Source: Ruminococcus sp. Phil11
GTDB lineage: Bacteria > Bacillota > Clostridia > Oscillospirales > Ruminococcaceae
Reading direction: 5' to 3'
DNA: 64,000 bases
Assembly: GCA_001940925.1 (NCBI GenBank)
Contig: MSGZ01000032.1
Span: 1-64,000, forward strand
A program made the position numbers and the translations under genes. The first letter of the stretch is position 1; the number at the start of each line of letters is the position of its first letter. The notes beneath the pieces were generated by a model. That model was not told where the DNA came from and ran no database searches. It saw only the letters and a list, made by a program, of their open reading frames with translations. Shown piece by piece: positions 52,524 to 61,411 of this stretch.

Positions 52524-53684
52524 ATGGCTGTTTCAGATCGGGAGCTGGACGAGATCCTCGATCAGCTCCGGCATGAAAAGGATACAGACGGCGGACAGCC
52601 GGAACCGGCAAGCTCCGCGGAAAACGGGCAGCCCGTGCAGAAGCCTGCGCCGGAATCCGAGCCGGTAACGCCGGAGGCGGAGCCCGATGCGGCACAGCCC
52701 GCGGAGGACAGCACACCGGAGCCCGCACCGCCGGACACGCCCGAACAGGAGCAGGAGACCTCTGAGCAGGAGCCTGCTCCGGAAACAACGGAACAGAAGC
52801 CGGCTCCGGAGCCGCTGAAGCCGGAACGCTCGCTGGTCTCTGTCGCGATCAGACGGCAGCAGCGCAGACGGGCAGCCGGAAAGCAAAGCGCAAAGACCGT
52901 TCCGGTCCGCCGGCAGGCAGCCGATGCGGAAAAGCGGCAGAGACGGATCTATGACGTTCCGGTTCTTGAGGAGACGCCGCAGGAACAGCCGGAGGCATCC
53001 GCAAAGCCGCAGCGCAGAACGCTCCGCGAGGCGGCCTTCGGGCTCGCTTTGCTGCTGTTTGCGCTGATCGGTCTGTTTTCGCTGGCGCGGACGGGCATCC
53101 GTTCCGCAAAAGAACGAAGCAGCACGAAAAATGCGGCGGTCACGCAATGCATCCTGCCGCTCTGCGTCATGGATATGCCGTCCTTTGAGACCCCGGATGA
53201 CCTGACCGATCAGCAGTTTCTGACCGCGGCGGTCTGGGCGTTCATTACGGACGGCAGACTTGCGGAATACCCCTCAGACACGAACCTCTGCACGGTACCC
53301 GCCGCGGAGATCGTCAAGGCGGGCAATCTGCGGTTCGGCACCGCCCGTCAGCCGGAATGCCGCACGGTCGGCTTTACCGACGCGCTGCGGTTTTACTACG
53401 ACGCCGATCAGGACAGCTTCCTGCTGCCCGCAGACCCGCGCTATTTCGGCAATCTGCCGGAGGTGCAGAGCGTCACGGAGCAGAACGGACTGTATACGGT
53501 CAGTGTCGTGTGCAGGCCGGAGCAGCCGTCGTGGTATCAGACAGAAGCACCGGTCGTCCGGCACAGTGAATTTATCATGAAGCAGGCGCACGGCACATGG
53601 CAGATCGCCGCCCTGCATACCGATGCGCCGGATGCGCAGAACGAGGAGGAAACGGAGCCGACGCATGAGCAGGAAGATGACTGA
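52524..53684 (+). CDS. Single-pass membrane protein with Pro/Glu-rich cytoplasmic region
   Basis: The 386-residue product has an N-terminal low-complexity region of Pro, Glu and Thr (about 20-95) and a basic stretch (RRQQRRRAAGKQSAK). One membrane segment (about 170-192) is followed by an extracytoplasmic domain with DALRFYYDADQDSFLLP and a VSVVCRPEQPSWY strand. A single base separates its start from the proA stop. No family recognised; an anti-sigma or wall-associated role is possible but unsupported. Confidence 0.75.
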   Translation: MAVSDRELDEILDQLRHEKDTDGGQPEPASSAENGQPVQKPAPESEPVTPEAEPDAAQPAEDSTPEPAPPDTPEQEQETSEQEPAPETTEQKPAPEPLKPERSLVSVAIRRQQRRRAAGKQSAKTVPVRRQAADAEKRQRRIYDVPVLEETPQEQPEASAKPQRRTLREAAFGLALLLFALIGLFSLARTGIRSAKERSSTKNAAVTQCILPLCVMDMPSFETPDDLTDQQFLTAAVWAFITDGRLAEYPSDTNLCTVPAAEIVKAGNLRFGTARQPECRTVGFTDALRFYYDADQDSFLLPADPRYFGNLPEVQSVTEQNGLYTVSVVCRPEQPSWYQTEAPVVRHSEFIMKQAHGTWQIAALHTDAPDAQNEEETEPTHEQEDD

Positions 53685-54978
53685 ATATGCCGCACCGGAC
53701 TGCGGGGAAGGCAGCACGGAAAACGGGCTTCGCTATACGGCACTGTGCAGCCCGAAGTTCCGGAGCTGCCTGCTGACATTATATTTCTATGTACACAGGA
53801 CAAAGGAGACTGCGCCTGTCCACGCGCTGCTGACCGATCTGCTGACGGCATCGTCCGCGGCATATAAAGATCACGCGGCACTTTCGCTGCGGCTGGAATC
53901 ACTGTATGCGGCGGATTTTTCCGCGAAGCTCTCGCTCTGCGGAGACGACGCCGCGCTGGTCTTTACGGCCTCATGGCTCGATGACCGCTATGCGCTGAAC
54001 GGCGAAGCGATCACCGGACAGGTGCTCGGACTGATCCTCGGCTGTCTGCTGCAGCCGAATGCGGAAAACGGCGCGTTCTGCGATCCGGCCTTCCGGATCT
54101 GCAAACAGAACCTGCTGGACGATATCGACTGCCTCTGCAACGACAAGCGCGAATACGCCTTGCAGCAGGCGGCCGCGATCGCCTATCAGGGAACGCCCGC
54201 GGCGTTTTCCGTGCACGGCAGCAGAGCAGACGCAGAGAAGGTCACGCCGGAGCAGGCCTACAAGGTCTGGCAGGAGATCCTGCGGGCGGCCTTTTGTGAG
54301 ATCGTCTGCGTGACGCCGGAGCCGAAGCCCGAGATTGAGGCGGCGGTGCGCGGCGCACTGAACGGACTGCCCCGGAATGCGGCATTCTTTGATTTTGATG
54401 CGCCGGTCACCCCGAAGCAGGCACCCGCCGTTCAGACGGAAACCATGCCGCTGGAACAAAGCAAGCTTGTGCTGGTTTACCGCTATGACAATATCCCGCG
54501 TGAGGTACTGGCCGTTCTTTGCGGCGTATTGGGCGGGATTCCGGAATCGCTGCTGTTCCTGAATCTGCGGGAAAAGCAGGGGCTCTGCTATTACTGCGCG
54601 CTGCAAAGCTCGCAGTTCAAGCATACCGTCACGATCGACTGCGGTATGGACGCGGAGCAGGCGGAGACCGTTCAGGCGGCCGTCGCAGAGCAGCTTGCCC
54701 TGCTTCAGAACGGAGATTTCCCTGCGGAGATGATGCGGCAGGCCGTTTTACAGTATGAATATCACGCAGCAGCCGTGCAGGATGCGCCGGACAGTACGGC
54801 GGCAGCAGCAGCGGCCATGTACCGGCGGCGTGATCTGCGCACGCCGGAGGCACTCGCGGAAGCCATGCGGCAGGTCACGCGGGAACAGATCGCGGAAGCC
54901 GCAAAGCAGCTGACGCTTGACACGGTCTATCTGCTGCGCGCAGAGGACGGAGAGGAGGCGGATGCGGATGCCGGCTGA
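53665..54978 (+). CDS. yfmF: M16-family protein, YfmF-like, without zinc motif
   Basis: The 437-residue product has the M16 (insulinase/pitrilysin) fold features in its second half (LFLNLREKQGLCYYCALQSS) but lacks the HxxEH zinc motif in its first half. It is followed at once by a homologue that has HYLEH. This inactive-plus-active pair matches YfmF/YfmH of Bacillus, linked to EF-P modification. The ATG at 53665 overlaps the previous gene by 20 nt with GGAG 7 nt upstream; ATG 53677 is an alternative. Confidence 0.83.
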   Translation: MSRKMTEYAAPDCGEGSTENGLRYTALCSPKFRSCLLTLYFYVHRTKETAPVHALLTDLLTASSAAYKDHAALSLRLESLYAADFSAKLSLCGDDAALVFTASWLDDRYALNGEAITGQVLGLILGCLLQPNAENGAFCDPAFRICKQNLLDDIDCLCNDKREYALQQAAAIAYQGTPAAFSVHGSRADAEKVTPEQAYKVWQEILRAAFCEIVCVTPEPKPEIEAAVRGALNGLPRNAAFFDFDAPVTPKQAPAVQTETMPLEQSKLVLVYRYDNIPREVLAVLCGVLGGIPESLLFLNLREKQGLCYYCALQSSQFKHTVTIDCGMDAEQAETVQAAVAEQLALLQNGDFPAEMMRQAVLQYEYHAAAVQDAPDSTAAAAAAMYRRRDLRTPEALAEAMRQVTREQIAEAAKQLTLDTVYLLRAEDGEEADADAG

Positions 54979-56278
54979 GATCACCCGTCTGACCGACCCC
55001 TGCACCGGAGACGTCTGCATCCGGATGCTGCATGACAGCGGGCTTGAGATTCGCGTCATGGAGATGCCTGCGTTCAGTACGTCCTACGCGCAGTTCGGAA
55101 CGCGGTTCGGCTCGGTGCACAGGAAATTCCGCCGCGCAGGCGATGCGGCAGATACAGAGATGCCCGCAGGCATCGCGCATTATCTCGAACACAAGCTGTT
55201 TGAGAATCCCGACAGCAGCATTTCGGCTGCATTCAGCAGGCTCGGCGCGCGGGACAATGCCTATACCGATTTTGACCGGACGGTCTATTATTTCCAGACA
55301 CAGCAGCATTTTTATGAGGCATTGGAGCTGCTGACCGGCTTCGTGCAGGAGCCCTATTTCACGCAGGAAAGCGTTGAAAAGGAACGCAGCATCATTGCGC
55401 AGGAGCTGCGGGAATGTCTGGATGACCCCGCCGATCAGGTGTTCTTTCAGATGCTCGGCGGACTGTATCCGGAGCATCCGGTGCACACCGATGTGCTCGG
55501 CACGGAGGAAAGCATCCTGCAGATCACGCCGGAGATGCTCTATACCTGCCACGAGCTGTTTTATCACCCGCAGAACATGGTGCTCTGCTGTGCAGGCAAT
55601 GTTGAGGCGGAAAAAATATTGCAGCTTTGTGACCGCATGATCAAAAAGCGGACGCCCGTCACGGCTGCACCGTTCCGGTATCCGGAGCGTGCACCGGACG
55701 GCAGGCTGATCCGCAGAAAAACGATGCCCGTCGGCAAGACGCAGTTTGCGGCGGGGTTCCGGAGCAGACCGGAATCCGGAGCAGTGCGCCTGAAGGAATC
55801 GCTGCTCAGCTCGCTGACCGCGGAGCTGCTGATCGGTTCCTCGTCGCCGCTTTATCAGCGGCTGCTCGCGGAGGGGCTCATCAACGATACGTTTTCGACC
55901 GACTGCTTTGCCGGGGACGGCTGGTTCACCGTGCTGGCGGAGGGCGAATCCGACTGCCCGGAGGCGGTGCTGGATGCGCTCTGTGCAGAGATCGGGCGCG
56001 TGAAAAAAGAAGGCGCAGACCGCGCGCTCTTTGATACGCTGAAGCGTGCCGCTTACGGCGACACGGTCATCAGCATGAATCATCCGGAGGCGGCCTGTGC
56101 CGCAATGCTGGATTCCTTTATCTGGGACGGCATTTCGCCGTTTGCGCGGGCGGAGCTGCTCGCACAGCTGACGGCGGACGATGTGCAGGGCTGTCTCGAA
56201 ACACGCTTCTGCACGGACAATATCTGTCTTTCGGTCATTGAACCGGAATCACTCGGAAAGGAAGAATCTGAATTATGA
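54968..56278 (+). CDS. yfmH: M16-family zinc peptidase, YfmH-like
   Basis: The 436-residue protein has the inverted zinc motif HYLEH (in GIAHYLEHKLFENP) with the downstream Glu in ERSIIAQELRECLDDP, and an R/Y-type C-terminal half (SSPLYQRLLAEGLIND). The ATG at 54968 with GGAGG 9 nt before it overlaps the end of the YfmF-like gene by 11 nt. The two products probably form a heterodimer. Downstream lgt overlaps by 4 nt. Confidence 0.9.
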   Translation: MPAEITRLTDPCTGDVCIRMLHDSGLEIRVMEMPAFSTSYAQFGTRFGSVHRKFRRAGDAADTEMPAGIAHYLEHKLFENPDSSISAAFSRLGARDNAYTDFDRTVYYFQTQQHFYEALELLTGFVQEPYFTQESVEKERSIIAQELRECLDDPADQVFFQMLGGLYPEHPVHTDVLGTEESILQITPEMLYTCHELFYHPQNMVLCCAGNVEAEKILQLCDRMIKKRTPVTAAPFRYPERAPDGRLIRRKTMPVGKTQFAAGFRSRPESGAVRLKESLLSSLTAELLIGSSSPLYQRLLAEGLINDTFSTDCFAGDGWFTVLAEGESDCPEAVLDALCAEIGRVKKEGADRALFDTLKRAAYGDTVISMNHPEAACAAMLDSFIWDGISPFARAELLAQLTADDVQGCLETRFCTDNICLSVIEPESLGKEESEL

Positions 56279-57426
56279 TCTGTTCGTTAATCCATGCGGT
56301 TGATCCGAACCTGATCCGCTTTCCGCGGCTCGGGCTGGAGCTGACCGTCAAAAGCACGGCCTTCACCGTGTTCGGCTTTTCCGTCACATGGTACGGCATC
56401 CTCATCACGATCGGCATGATGCTCGCGATGATCTACGCCTTCCGCAGAATGCGCAGCTTCGGTCTGGATACCGACCGTGCACTGGACGGCATCATCGGCG
56501 GCGTGATCGGCGGTATCATCGGCGCGAGACTGTACTACGTAATCTTCCACTGGGACAGCTACGCCGGAGACTGGAAAACGATCTTCAACATCCGCAACGG
56601 CGGCCTTGCAATCTACGGCGGTATCATCGGGGCACTGCTGGTCGGCTCAGTGGTCTGCAAGCTGCGCAAGGTGCGGCTTCTGCCGATGTTCGATATCGCG
56701 GCACTCGGGTTTCTGATCGGCCAGTGCATCGGTCGCTGGGGCAATTTCACGAATCACGAGGCGTTCGGCTCCAATACAGACGGACTGTTCGGCATGACAA
56801 GCGGCAAGATTCAGTCGTGGATCGAGCGGAATTATACGGACGGCTCTGTCATCGCAGACCAGCCGGTGCACCCCTGCTTCTTTTATGAGTCAATGTGGTG
56901 CCTGCTCGGCTTCATCCTGCTGCATATCATCTCGAAGAAATGGCGCAAATTCGACGGCCAGATCTTCCTGATGTACGTGATCTGGTACGGCAGCGGCAGA
57001 TTCTTCATCGAAGCACTGCGCACGGACAGCCTCTACGCCGGGACGCTGAAAATTTCGCAGGTCGTTGCGGTGATCTCGGTGACTGCGGCGCTTGTGCTGC
57101 TGCTGATCGGTCTTGCGCGGACAAAGCGGCTCGGCACGGATTACCAGCTTTATGTCGATACCGAGGAATCGAAGCGTCTGCTTGCGGAAAGCGATGCCCG
57201 CGAGCTCGAATGGCAGGAGCGTCACAGCAAAAAAACGATTGCTGCCGATGAGGATTCCACGCATGTGCTGATTCCGGAGGAGGCTGCTGAAAAAGCGGAG
57301 GAAACTGCCGCGGATATCGCGGAGCAGGCTGCGGATGCAGTCAGCGAGACCGTCACCGGGGCGGCAGAGGCCGTTCAGGATGCGGCGGCGGAGATCGCGG
57401 ACGCCGCAGATCCGGACGCGGAATAA
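56275..57426 (+). CDS. lgt: Prolipoprotein diacylglyceryl transferase with C-terminal extension
   Basis: Transfers diacylglycerol from phosphatidylglycerol to the lipobox Cys of prolipoproteins. Residues 1-285 show the family: GLAIYGGIIGALL, CIGRWGNFTNHEAFG with the essential Arg/Asn, and HPCFFYESMW. The last 90 or so residues are a hydrophilic Ala/Glu-rich extension (EEAAEKAEETAADIAEQAADA and similar) absent from typical Lgt of 260-290 residues. ATGA overlap with yfmH. Confidence 0.94.
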   Translation: MICSLIHAVDPNLIRFPRLGLELTVKSTAFTVFGFSVTWYGILITIGMMLAMIYAFRRMRSFGLDTDRALDGIIGGVIGGIIGARLYYVIFHWDSYAGDWKTIFNIRNGGLAIYGGIIGALLVGSVVCKLRKVRLLPMFDIAALGFLIGQCIGRWGNFTNHEAFGSNTDGLFGMTSGKIQSWIERNYTDGSVIADQPVHPCFFYESMWCLLGFILLHIISKKWRKFDGQIFLMYVIWYGSGRFFIEALRTDSLYAGTLKISQVVAVISVTAALVLLLIGLARTKRLGTDYQLYVDTEESKRLLAESDARELEWQERHSKKTIAADEDSTHVLIPEEAAEKAEETAADIAEQAADAVSETVTGAAEAVQDAAAEIADAADPDAE

Positions 57427-57465
57427 CATTACCATTGTCAATCAAAATATCAGGAGGAATATCAC

Positions 57466-58317
57466 ATGGCACAGATCATTGACGGCAAGCAGATTGCCGC
57501 AAACGTCAAGGCAGAGGTTCGCGCAGAGGTTGAAAAGCTCCGCGCACAGGGCAAGGATCCGGGACTGGCGGTCGTGCTGGTCGGCAACAATCCGGCATCC
57601 CGCGTCTATGTCTCGAACAAGGAAAAGGACTGCGCGGAATGCGGGTTCAAGTCCTACGAATACGCGCTGCCGGAGGAGACCACCGAGGAACAGCTCCTTG
57701 AGCTGGTCGCGCAGCTGAATGCGGACGAAAAGGTCAACGGCATTCTGGTACAGCTCCCGCTGCCGAAGCAGATCTGCGAGCAGACCATTCTGCACGCGAT
57801 CTCCCCGGCGAAGGATGTGGACGCATTCCACCCGGAGAACGTCGGCCGCATCATGATCGGCGATTACAGCTTCCTGCCCTGCACACCGGCGGGCGTCATT
57901 GAGATGCTGGACGCGATGAAGATCGAGATCAGCGGCAAGCACTGCGTCGTCATCGGCAGAAGCAATATTGTCGGCAAGCCGATGGGCATGCTGCTCCTGC
58001 ACCGCAGCGGCACAGTCACGATCTGCCATTCCCGCACGCAGAATCTGCCGGAGATCACCCGTCAGGCGGATATTCTGGTCGCGGCTGTCGGCAAGGCCGG
58101 GTTTGTCACGGCGGATATGGTCAAGGAGGGTGCCGTGGTCATTGACGTCGGCATGAACCGCAATGCGGAGGGCAAGCTCTGCGGCGATGTGTGCTATGAT
58201 GAGGTTGCTGCAAAGGCTTCCGCGATCACGCCGGTACCGGGCGGTGTCGGCCCCATGACCCGCGCGATCCTGATGCGCAATACGCTGACCGCAGCAAAGG
58301 AGCAGCTCACGAGATAA
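57466..58317 (+). CDS. folD: Methylenetetrahydrofolate dehydrogenase/cyclohydrolase
   Basis: Interconverts 5,10-methylene- and 10-formyl-tetrahydrofolate. The 283-residue protein has VGNNPASRVYVSNKEKDC with the catalytic Lys, GILVQLPLPKQI, PCTPAGVIEML and GRSNIVGKPMGMLLL, standard for FolD. ATG with AGGAGG upstream. It is the last gene before a terminator. It supplies the formyl donor used by PurN and the AICAR formyltransferase encoded elsewhere in the window. Confidence 0.96.
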   Translation: MAQIIDGKQIAANVKAEVRAEVEKLRAQGKDPGLAVVLVGNNPASRVYVSNKEKDCAECGFKSYEYALPEETTEEQLLELVAQLNADEKVNGILVQLPLPKQICEQTILHAISPAKDVDAFHPENVGRIMIGDYSFLPCTPAGVIEMLDAMKIEISGKHCVVIGRSNIVGKPMGMLLLHRSGTVTICHSRTQNLPEITRQADILVAAVGKAGFVTADMVKEGAVVIDVGMNRNAEGKLCGDVCYDEVAAKASAITPVPGGVGPMTRAILMRNTLTAAKEQLTR

Positions 58318-58345
58318 GGCTGATCTTTGAAAAACGGATAAACGG

Positions 58346-58380
58346 AAAGCCCCTGAGACTTCTGAGTCTCAGGGGCTTTG
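58346..58380 (+). terminator. Rho-independent terminator of folD
   Basis: A 15-bp perfect stem AAAGCCCCTGAGACT/AGTCTCAGGGGCTTT with a 4-nt loop is followed by TTTGTTCTGTTC. It closes the long plus-strand block. Confidence 0.93.
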
Positions 58381-58469
58381 TTCTGTTCATATCGGTATTC
58401 ACAGGAATCTGACCGGTCACAACCGCGTTCCTGTTCCCGGCAATATATCCTGCAATCGGTACCGCTGAC

Positions 58470-60449
58470 TTACTCGGCTACCGGAAGTATCTCAAGCTTG
58501 GCGATATGCCGCAGGATCATCGTGATATCGTCCGGATCAAGCGTGCCGTTTCTGTCGCAGTCCGCGTTTTTTCTTCCGCTGTCGGTGATGACTGCGTTTC
58601 TATCCTCCGTGATCACGCGTGCGAGCAGCACAGCATCCGAAACATCAATCATGTTGTTGCAGTCTGTGTCACCGTAACGAATCACACCATAACCCGTTGT
58701 CAGGATGCAGCTCGTTGTTTCTGCCTCCTTGGTGGTGACAGCTTCGGTCGTAGTGGTCACAGCTTTGGTCGTGGTGACCTTCGGCGTCGTGACAGGCGGC
58801 TCAACATATTCGATGCCGTCAATGATCGAATCAAAGCACGGCTTTGCGGTATAATCCTCATTGAACAGCAGCGGCAGTCCCTCGACGCGCCAGCTCTGGT
58901 CATCCGTGGTGCCCCAGAACACAACTGCGGAGATGTAATCCTTGTACTTCACGATCACATCCATGATATCGCTGTAATACTTCGCCTGTGTCTTGAATCC
59001 GGTTTCGTTCAGGTAATCCTTATCGAGCGTTGCGTCCAGCTCCGTGACCTGCAGATCGAGGTTCAGCTCCTTGGCAACGTCAACAAAGTTCTTCATGCCC
59101 ATTGCATAATGCTGTGCGGACGGGAACGCGTCAGAGCCCTTTCTGACGTCGAGATGCGACTGCATACCGATGCCGTCGATCAGGTTATCGGCTGCCAGCT
59201 CTCTGACCAGCTTGATGATGCTGTTCTGCTTCTCGGTCATGTACTCGTTGTAGTCGTTGTAATAGAGCTTGGTCTCTGCCGGTGCATACTGTCTTGCATA
59301 TTTGAATGCATACTTGATGAAGGAATTGTCGCCGAACACCTTGACCCATGCGGAATCGCCGCGGTAGTCCTCATAGACGCCGGGGTTGCGCGGGCCTGCG
59401 GTGTTGTCGTCAAATGCTTCGTTCACGACGTCCCATGCGTAGAAGTCGATATCGGAATACTCCGCCTCGATCACCTCGAACACGCCCTTGATGTAGTTCT
59501 CCATGCGTTTCAGCATGACGTCCTTGCTGACCCAGTCGCCGTCCATGGTGTAGTCGTCCTTGAAGAACCATGTCGGGGTCTGGCTGTGCCAAACAAGCGT
59601 ATGACCGCGCACCGGAATGTTGTTTTCCTTCGCAAAGTCAAGGATGATCTTCGCGGAGCCCTGCAGTCTGACCTGCGGGACGGTGTTGTCATCGTTCTCC
59701 TTCAGATACTTCTGGCACGCCTTCTGATCGAGCATGTTTTCCGGCTTCAGCTCATTGCCGAGCGTCAGCGAGTTGAAGTGCTTGCGGATCAGATCCTTGG
59801 TCGCGTTCGGTGCCAGCTCGGCCGCCGTGACCGCCGTGCCGACCTTGAAATAACCGCTGTACACATCCTTCAGAGACGGGATGTCCTTCTGGATGCTGTA
59901 GCTCGGGCCCTCGGTCAGAAAGAAATCGTCCACATAAAGATCGACCTTGTCGTTGCTCTCAATGTAGATCTGGACGTCCTTCATATCCGCAGAAAAGCTG
60001 AATTTGGTGTCCGGGATTTTGACCCATTCGCCCTGGCTGACCGCCTTGGACAGATTGCTGTAATGCTGCTCACCGTCGGCATCGGTATACTGCAGGCTGA
60101 GCTTGCATTCGTTGTACCACTGGGTCTTGACCCATGCGCTTGCGATGTAGCGGACGCCCGGCTCACAGCCCAGATCGGACAGCACGAGTGCCGGACCGTT
60201 CCAGCCCTCGGAACGTCCGGTCACGGACATGCAGGCATCACCGGAGTGCGGCTTCTCTGTCGATTTTTCGATGACGGATGTATCGTCATCGCCGCGCTTG
60301 GTAAATTTGGATGCGCCGTCGTCCTCGAATCCCGTGACAAGGATTTCCTTGCCGGCGTCCGCAGCATGGATCGTACCGACAAGCGGCAGGCTCTGCATCG
60401 CGAGCACAGCACTGACGGCAGCGGCTGCTGTCTTTGATAAACGCTTCAT
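58470..60449 (-). CDS. Secreted CBM22-GH10 xylanase with dockerin
   Basis: Cleaves the beta-1,4-xylan backbone outside the cell. The ATG at 60449 follows GGGGGAG. The 659-residue protein has a signal peptide (1-29), a CBM22-like carbohydrate-binding module (about 35-180) and a GH10 barrel (about 190-545) with acid/base Glu344 in WDVVNEAFDD and nucleophile Glu470 in VTELDATLD. A Thr-rich linker (about 552-585) and a dockerin (about 592-650, loops GDTDCNNMIDVSD and DCDRNGTLDPDD) end the protein. It is meant for assembly on a cohesin scaffold; no cohesin gene lies in this window. Confidence 0.96.
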   Translation of the reverse strand: MKRLSKTAAAAVSAVLAMQSLPLVGTIHAADAGKEILVTGFEDDGASKFTKRGDDDTSVIEKSTEKPHSGDACMSVTGRSEGWNGPALVLSDLGCEPGVRYIASAWVKTQWYNECKLSLQYTDADGEQHYSNLSKAVSQGEWVKIPDTKFSFSADMKDVQIYIESNDKVDLYVDDFFLTEGPSYSIQKDIPSLKDVYSGYFKVGTAVTAAELAPNATKDLIRKHFNSLTLGNELKPENMLDQKACQKYLKENDDNTVPQVRLQGSAKIILDFAKENNIPVRGHTLVWHSQTPTWFFKDDYTMDGDWVSKDVMLKRMENYIKGVFEVIEAEYSDIDFYAWDVVNEAFDDNTAGPRNPGVYEDYRGDSAWVKVFGDNSFIKYAFKYARQYAPAETKLYYNDYNEYMTEKQNSIIKLVRELAADNLIDGIGMQSHLDVRKGSDAFPSAQHYAMGMKNFVDVAKELNLDLQVTELDATLDKDYLNETGFKTQAKYYSDIMDVIVKYKDYISAVVFWGTTDDQSWRVEGLPLLFNEDYTAKPCFDSIIDGIEYVEPPVTTPKVTTTKAVTTTTEAVTTKEAETTSCILTTGYGVIRYGDTDCNNMIDVSDAVLLARVITEDRNAVITDSGRKNADCDRNGTLDPDDITMILRHIAKLEILPVAE

Positions 60450-60498
60450 TTTGAACTCCCCCTTAGAATAATAGCTGGCCGATGATACGGCTATTCTC

Positions 60499-60527
60499 AT
60501 TATAGCATATTCCGGCCCGAATTGCAA
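60499..60527 (-). promoter_or_regulatory. Promoter of the xylanase gene
   Basis: On the minus strand TTGCAA (60527-60522) and TATAAT (60504-60499) are 17 bp apart, 50 bp before the start codon. Confidence 0.8.
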
Positions 60528-60595
60528 GCCGTTCCGCATAGGGCTTTTGGAATAGCAGGCATAACTGCGGACGAATGGATTTCTGAAATTTCCGT

Positions 60596-60625
60596 AAAAA
60601 AAACTGCCGCAGGAATCTGCGGCAG
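60596..60625 (-). terminator. Terminator of the small membrane protein gene
   Basis: Stem CTGCCGCAG/CTGCGGCAG (60604-60612 with 60617-60625), loop GAAT; on the minus strand it runs into T8. It separates this gene from the xylanase promoter. Confidence 0.93.
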
Positions 60626-60643
60626 CGGTTTATACGGATTTGT

Positions 60644-61147
60644 TCAGTCTTTTCCGCGGAACAGCTCACGGAGCATCATGGCACCGCCCGCGAAGGTCAT
60701 TGCGAACATCACAAAGAACATCCATGCACTGGAGGTTCTCCAGCGAACGCTGACGCTCATGATAACGGCTGCAAGGACGATCACGAAGCCGACTGCGATA
60801 AAGAGCCAGCCCCAGAGTTTTCTGTCCAGCAGGAAGAGCAGTGCGATGCCGATCAGCAGCGGGATCATGATCGTGCCGTTCGGGATGCCGTAGCCGCCGA
60901 TGCGGAACACGGAGCCCATTCCCCACGAGCTTTCGACGATCATGTTCTGGAAGATCATGAACATGCCTGCGCCGAACAGCAGCATACCGCCGAAAAAGCG
61001 CAGCAGCTCATTCTGTTCCTTGTTGGCCTTGCGTGCATTTGCCTCAGCCTGTGCAGTCAGATTCTTCTGTTCGAGCTTTGCGTTCTCTTCGATCTCTGCA
61101 TACAGCTTATCGAGGTTTGCTTCGGGCTTTGTTTGCTTCTCACTCAT
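60644..61147 (-). CDS. Small membrane protein with helical N-terminus
   Basis: The 167-residue product starts with a charged, probably coiled-coil region (EEN AKLEQKNLTAQAEANARK, about 10-50), followed by four membrane segments (about 53-160) with RIGGYGIPNGTIMIPL between the first two. The ATG at 61147 has AAAGGA upstream. It has its own promoter and terminator. No family recognised. Confidence 0.78.
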   Translation of the reverse strand: MSEKQTKPEANLDKLYAEIEENAKLEQKNLTAQAEANARKANKEQNELLRFFGGMLLFGAGMFMIFQNMIVESSWGMGSVFRIGGYGIPNGTIMIPLLIGIALLFLLDRKLWGWLFIAVGFVIVLAAVIMSVSVRWRTSSAWMFFVMFAMTFAGGAMMLRELFRGKD

Positions 61148-61223
61148 GTCAATATCCTTTCCCAATCAAAAATCCTCTTGGGCAACTGCCCGCGGGTGCA
61201 GATTTCTCTCTGCGCCGATGTAT

Positions 61224-61252
61224 ATTATACCATATTTCGTGAAAAAAGTCAA
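61224..61252 (-). promoter_or_regulatory. Promoter of the small membrane protein gene
   Basis: On the minus strand TTGACT (61252-61247) and TATAAT (61229-61224) with 17-bp spacing. Confidence 0.87.
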
Positions 61253-61331
61253 GTATCTGACAGCAAATGCCGGAACAATTCCGGAATGCGCATTTCTGCT
61301 GATGATTTCAGAGGTTTTCCGTGCGAATCGC

Positions 61332-61360
61332 TTGACGGGCGCAGCATTTTCCGTTATAAT
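61332..61360 (+). promoter_or_regulatory. Promoter of the LRR-dockerin gene
   Basis: TTGACG (61332-61337) and TATAAT (61355-61360), 17 bp apart, 51 bp before the start codon. Confidence 0.87.
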
Positions 61361-61411
61361 AATAAACAGCAGATATGCAGACCGCAAACCGAACGCAAAG
61401 GAGGTATCCCT

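Noticed and set aside
58506..60437. A 643-codon plus-strand open frame opposite the xylanase
   Set aside because: The minus-strand xylanase has CBM22, GH10 catalytic residues and a dockerin; the plus frame has none.
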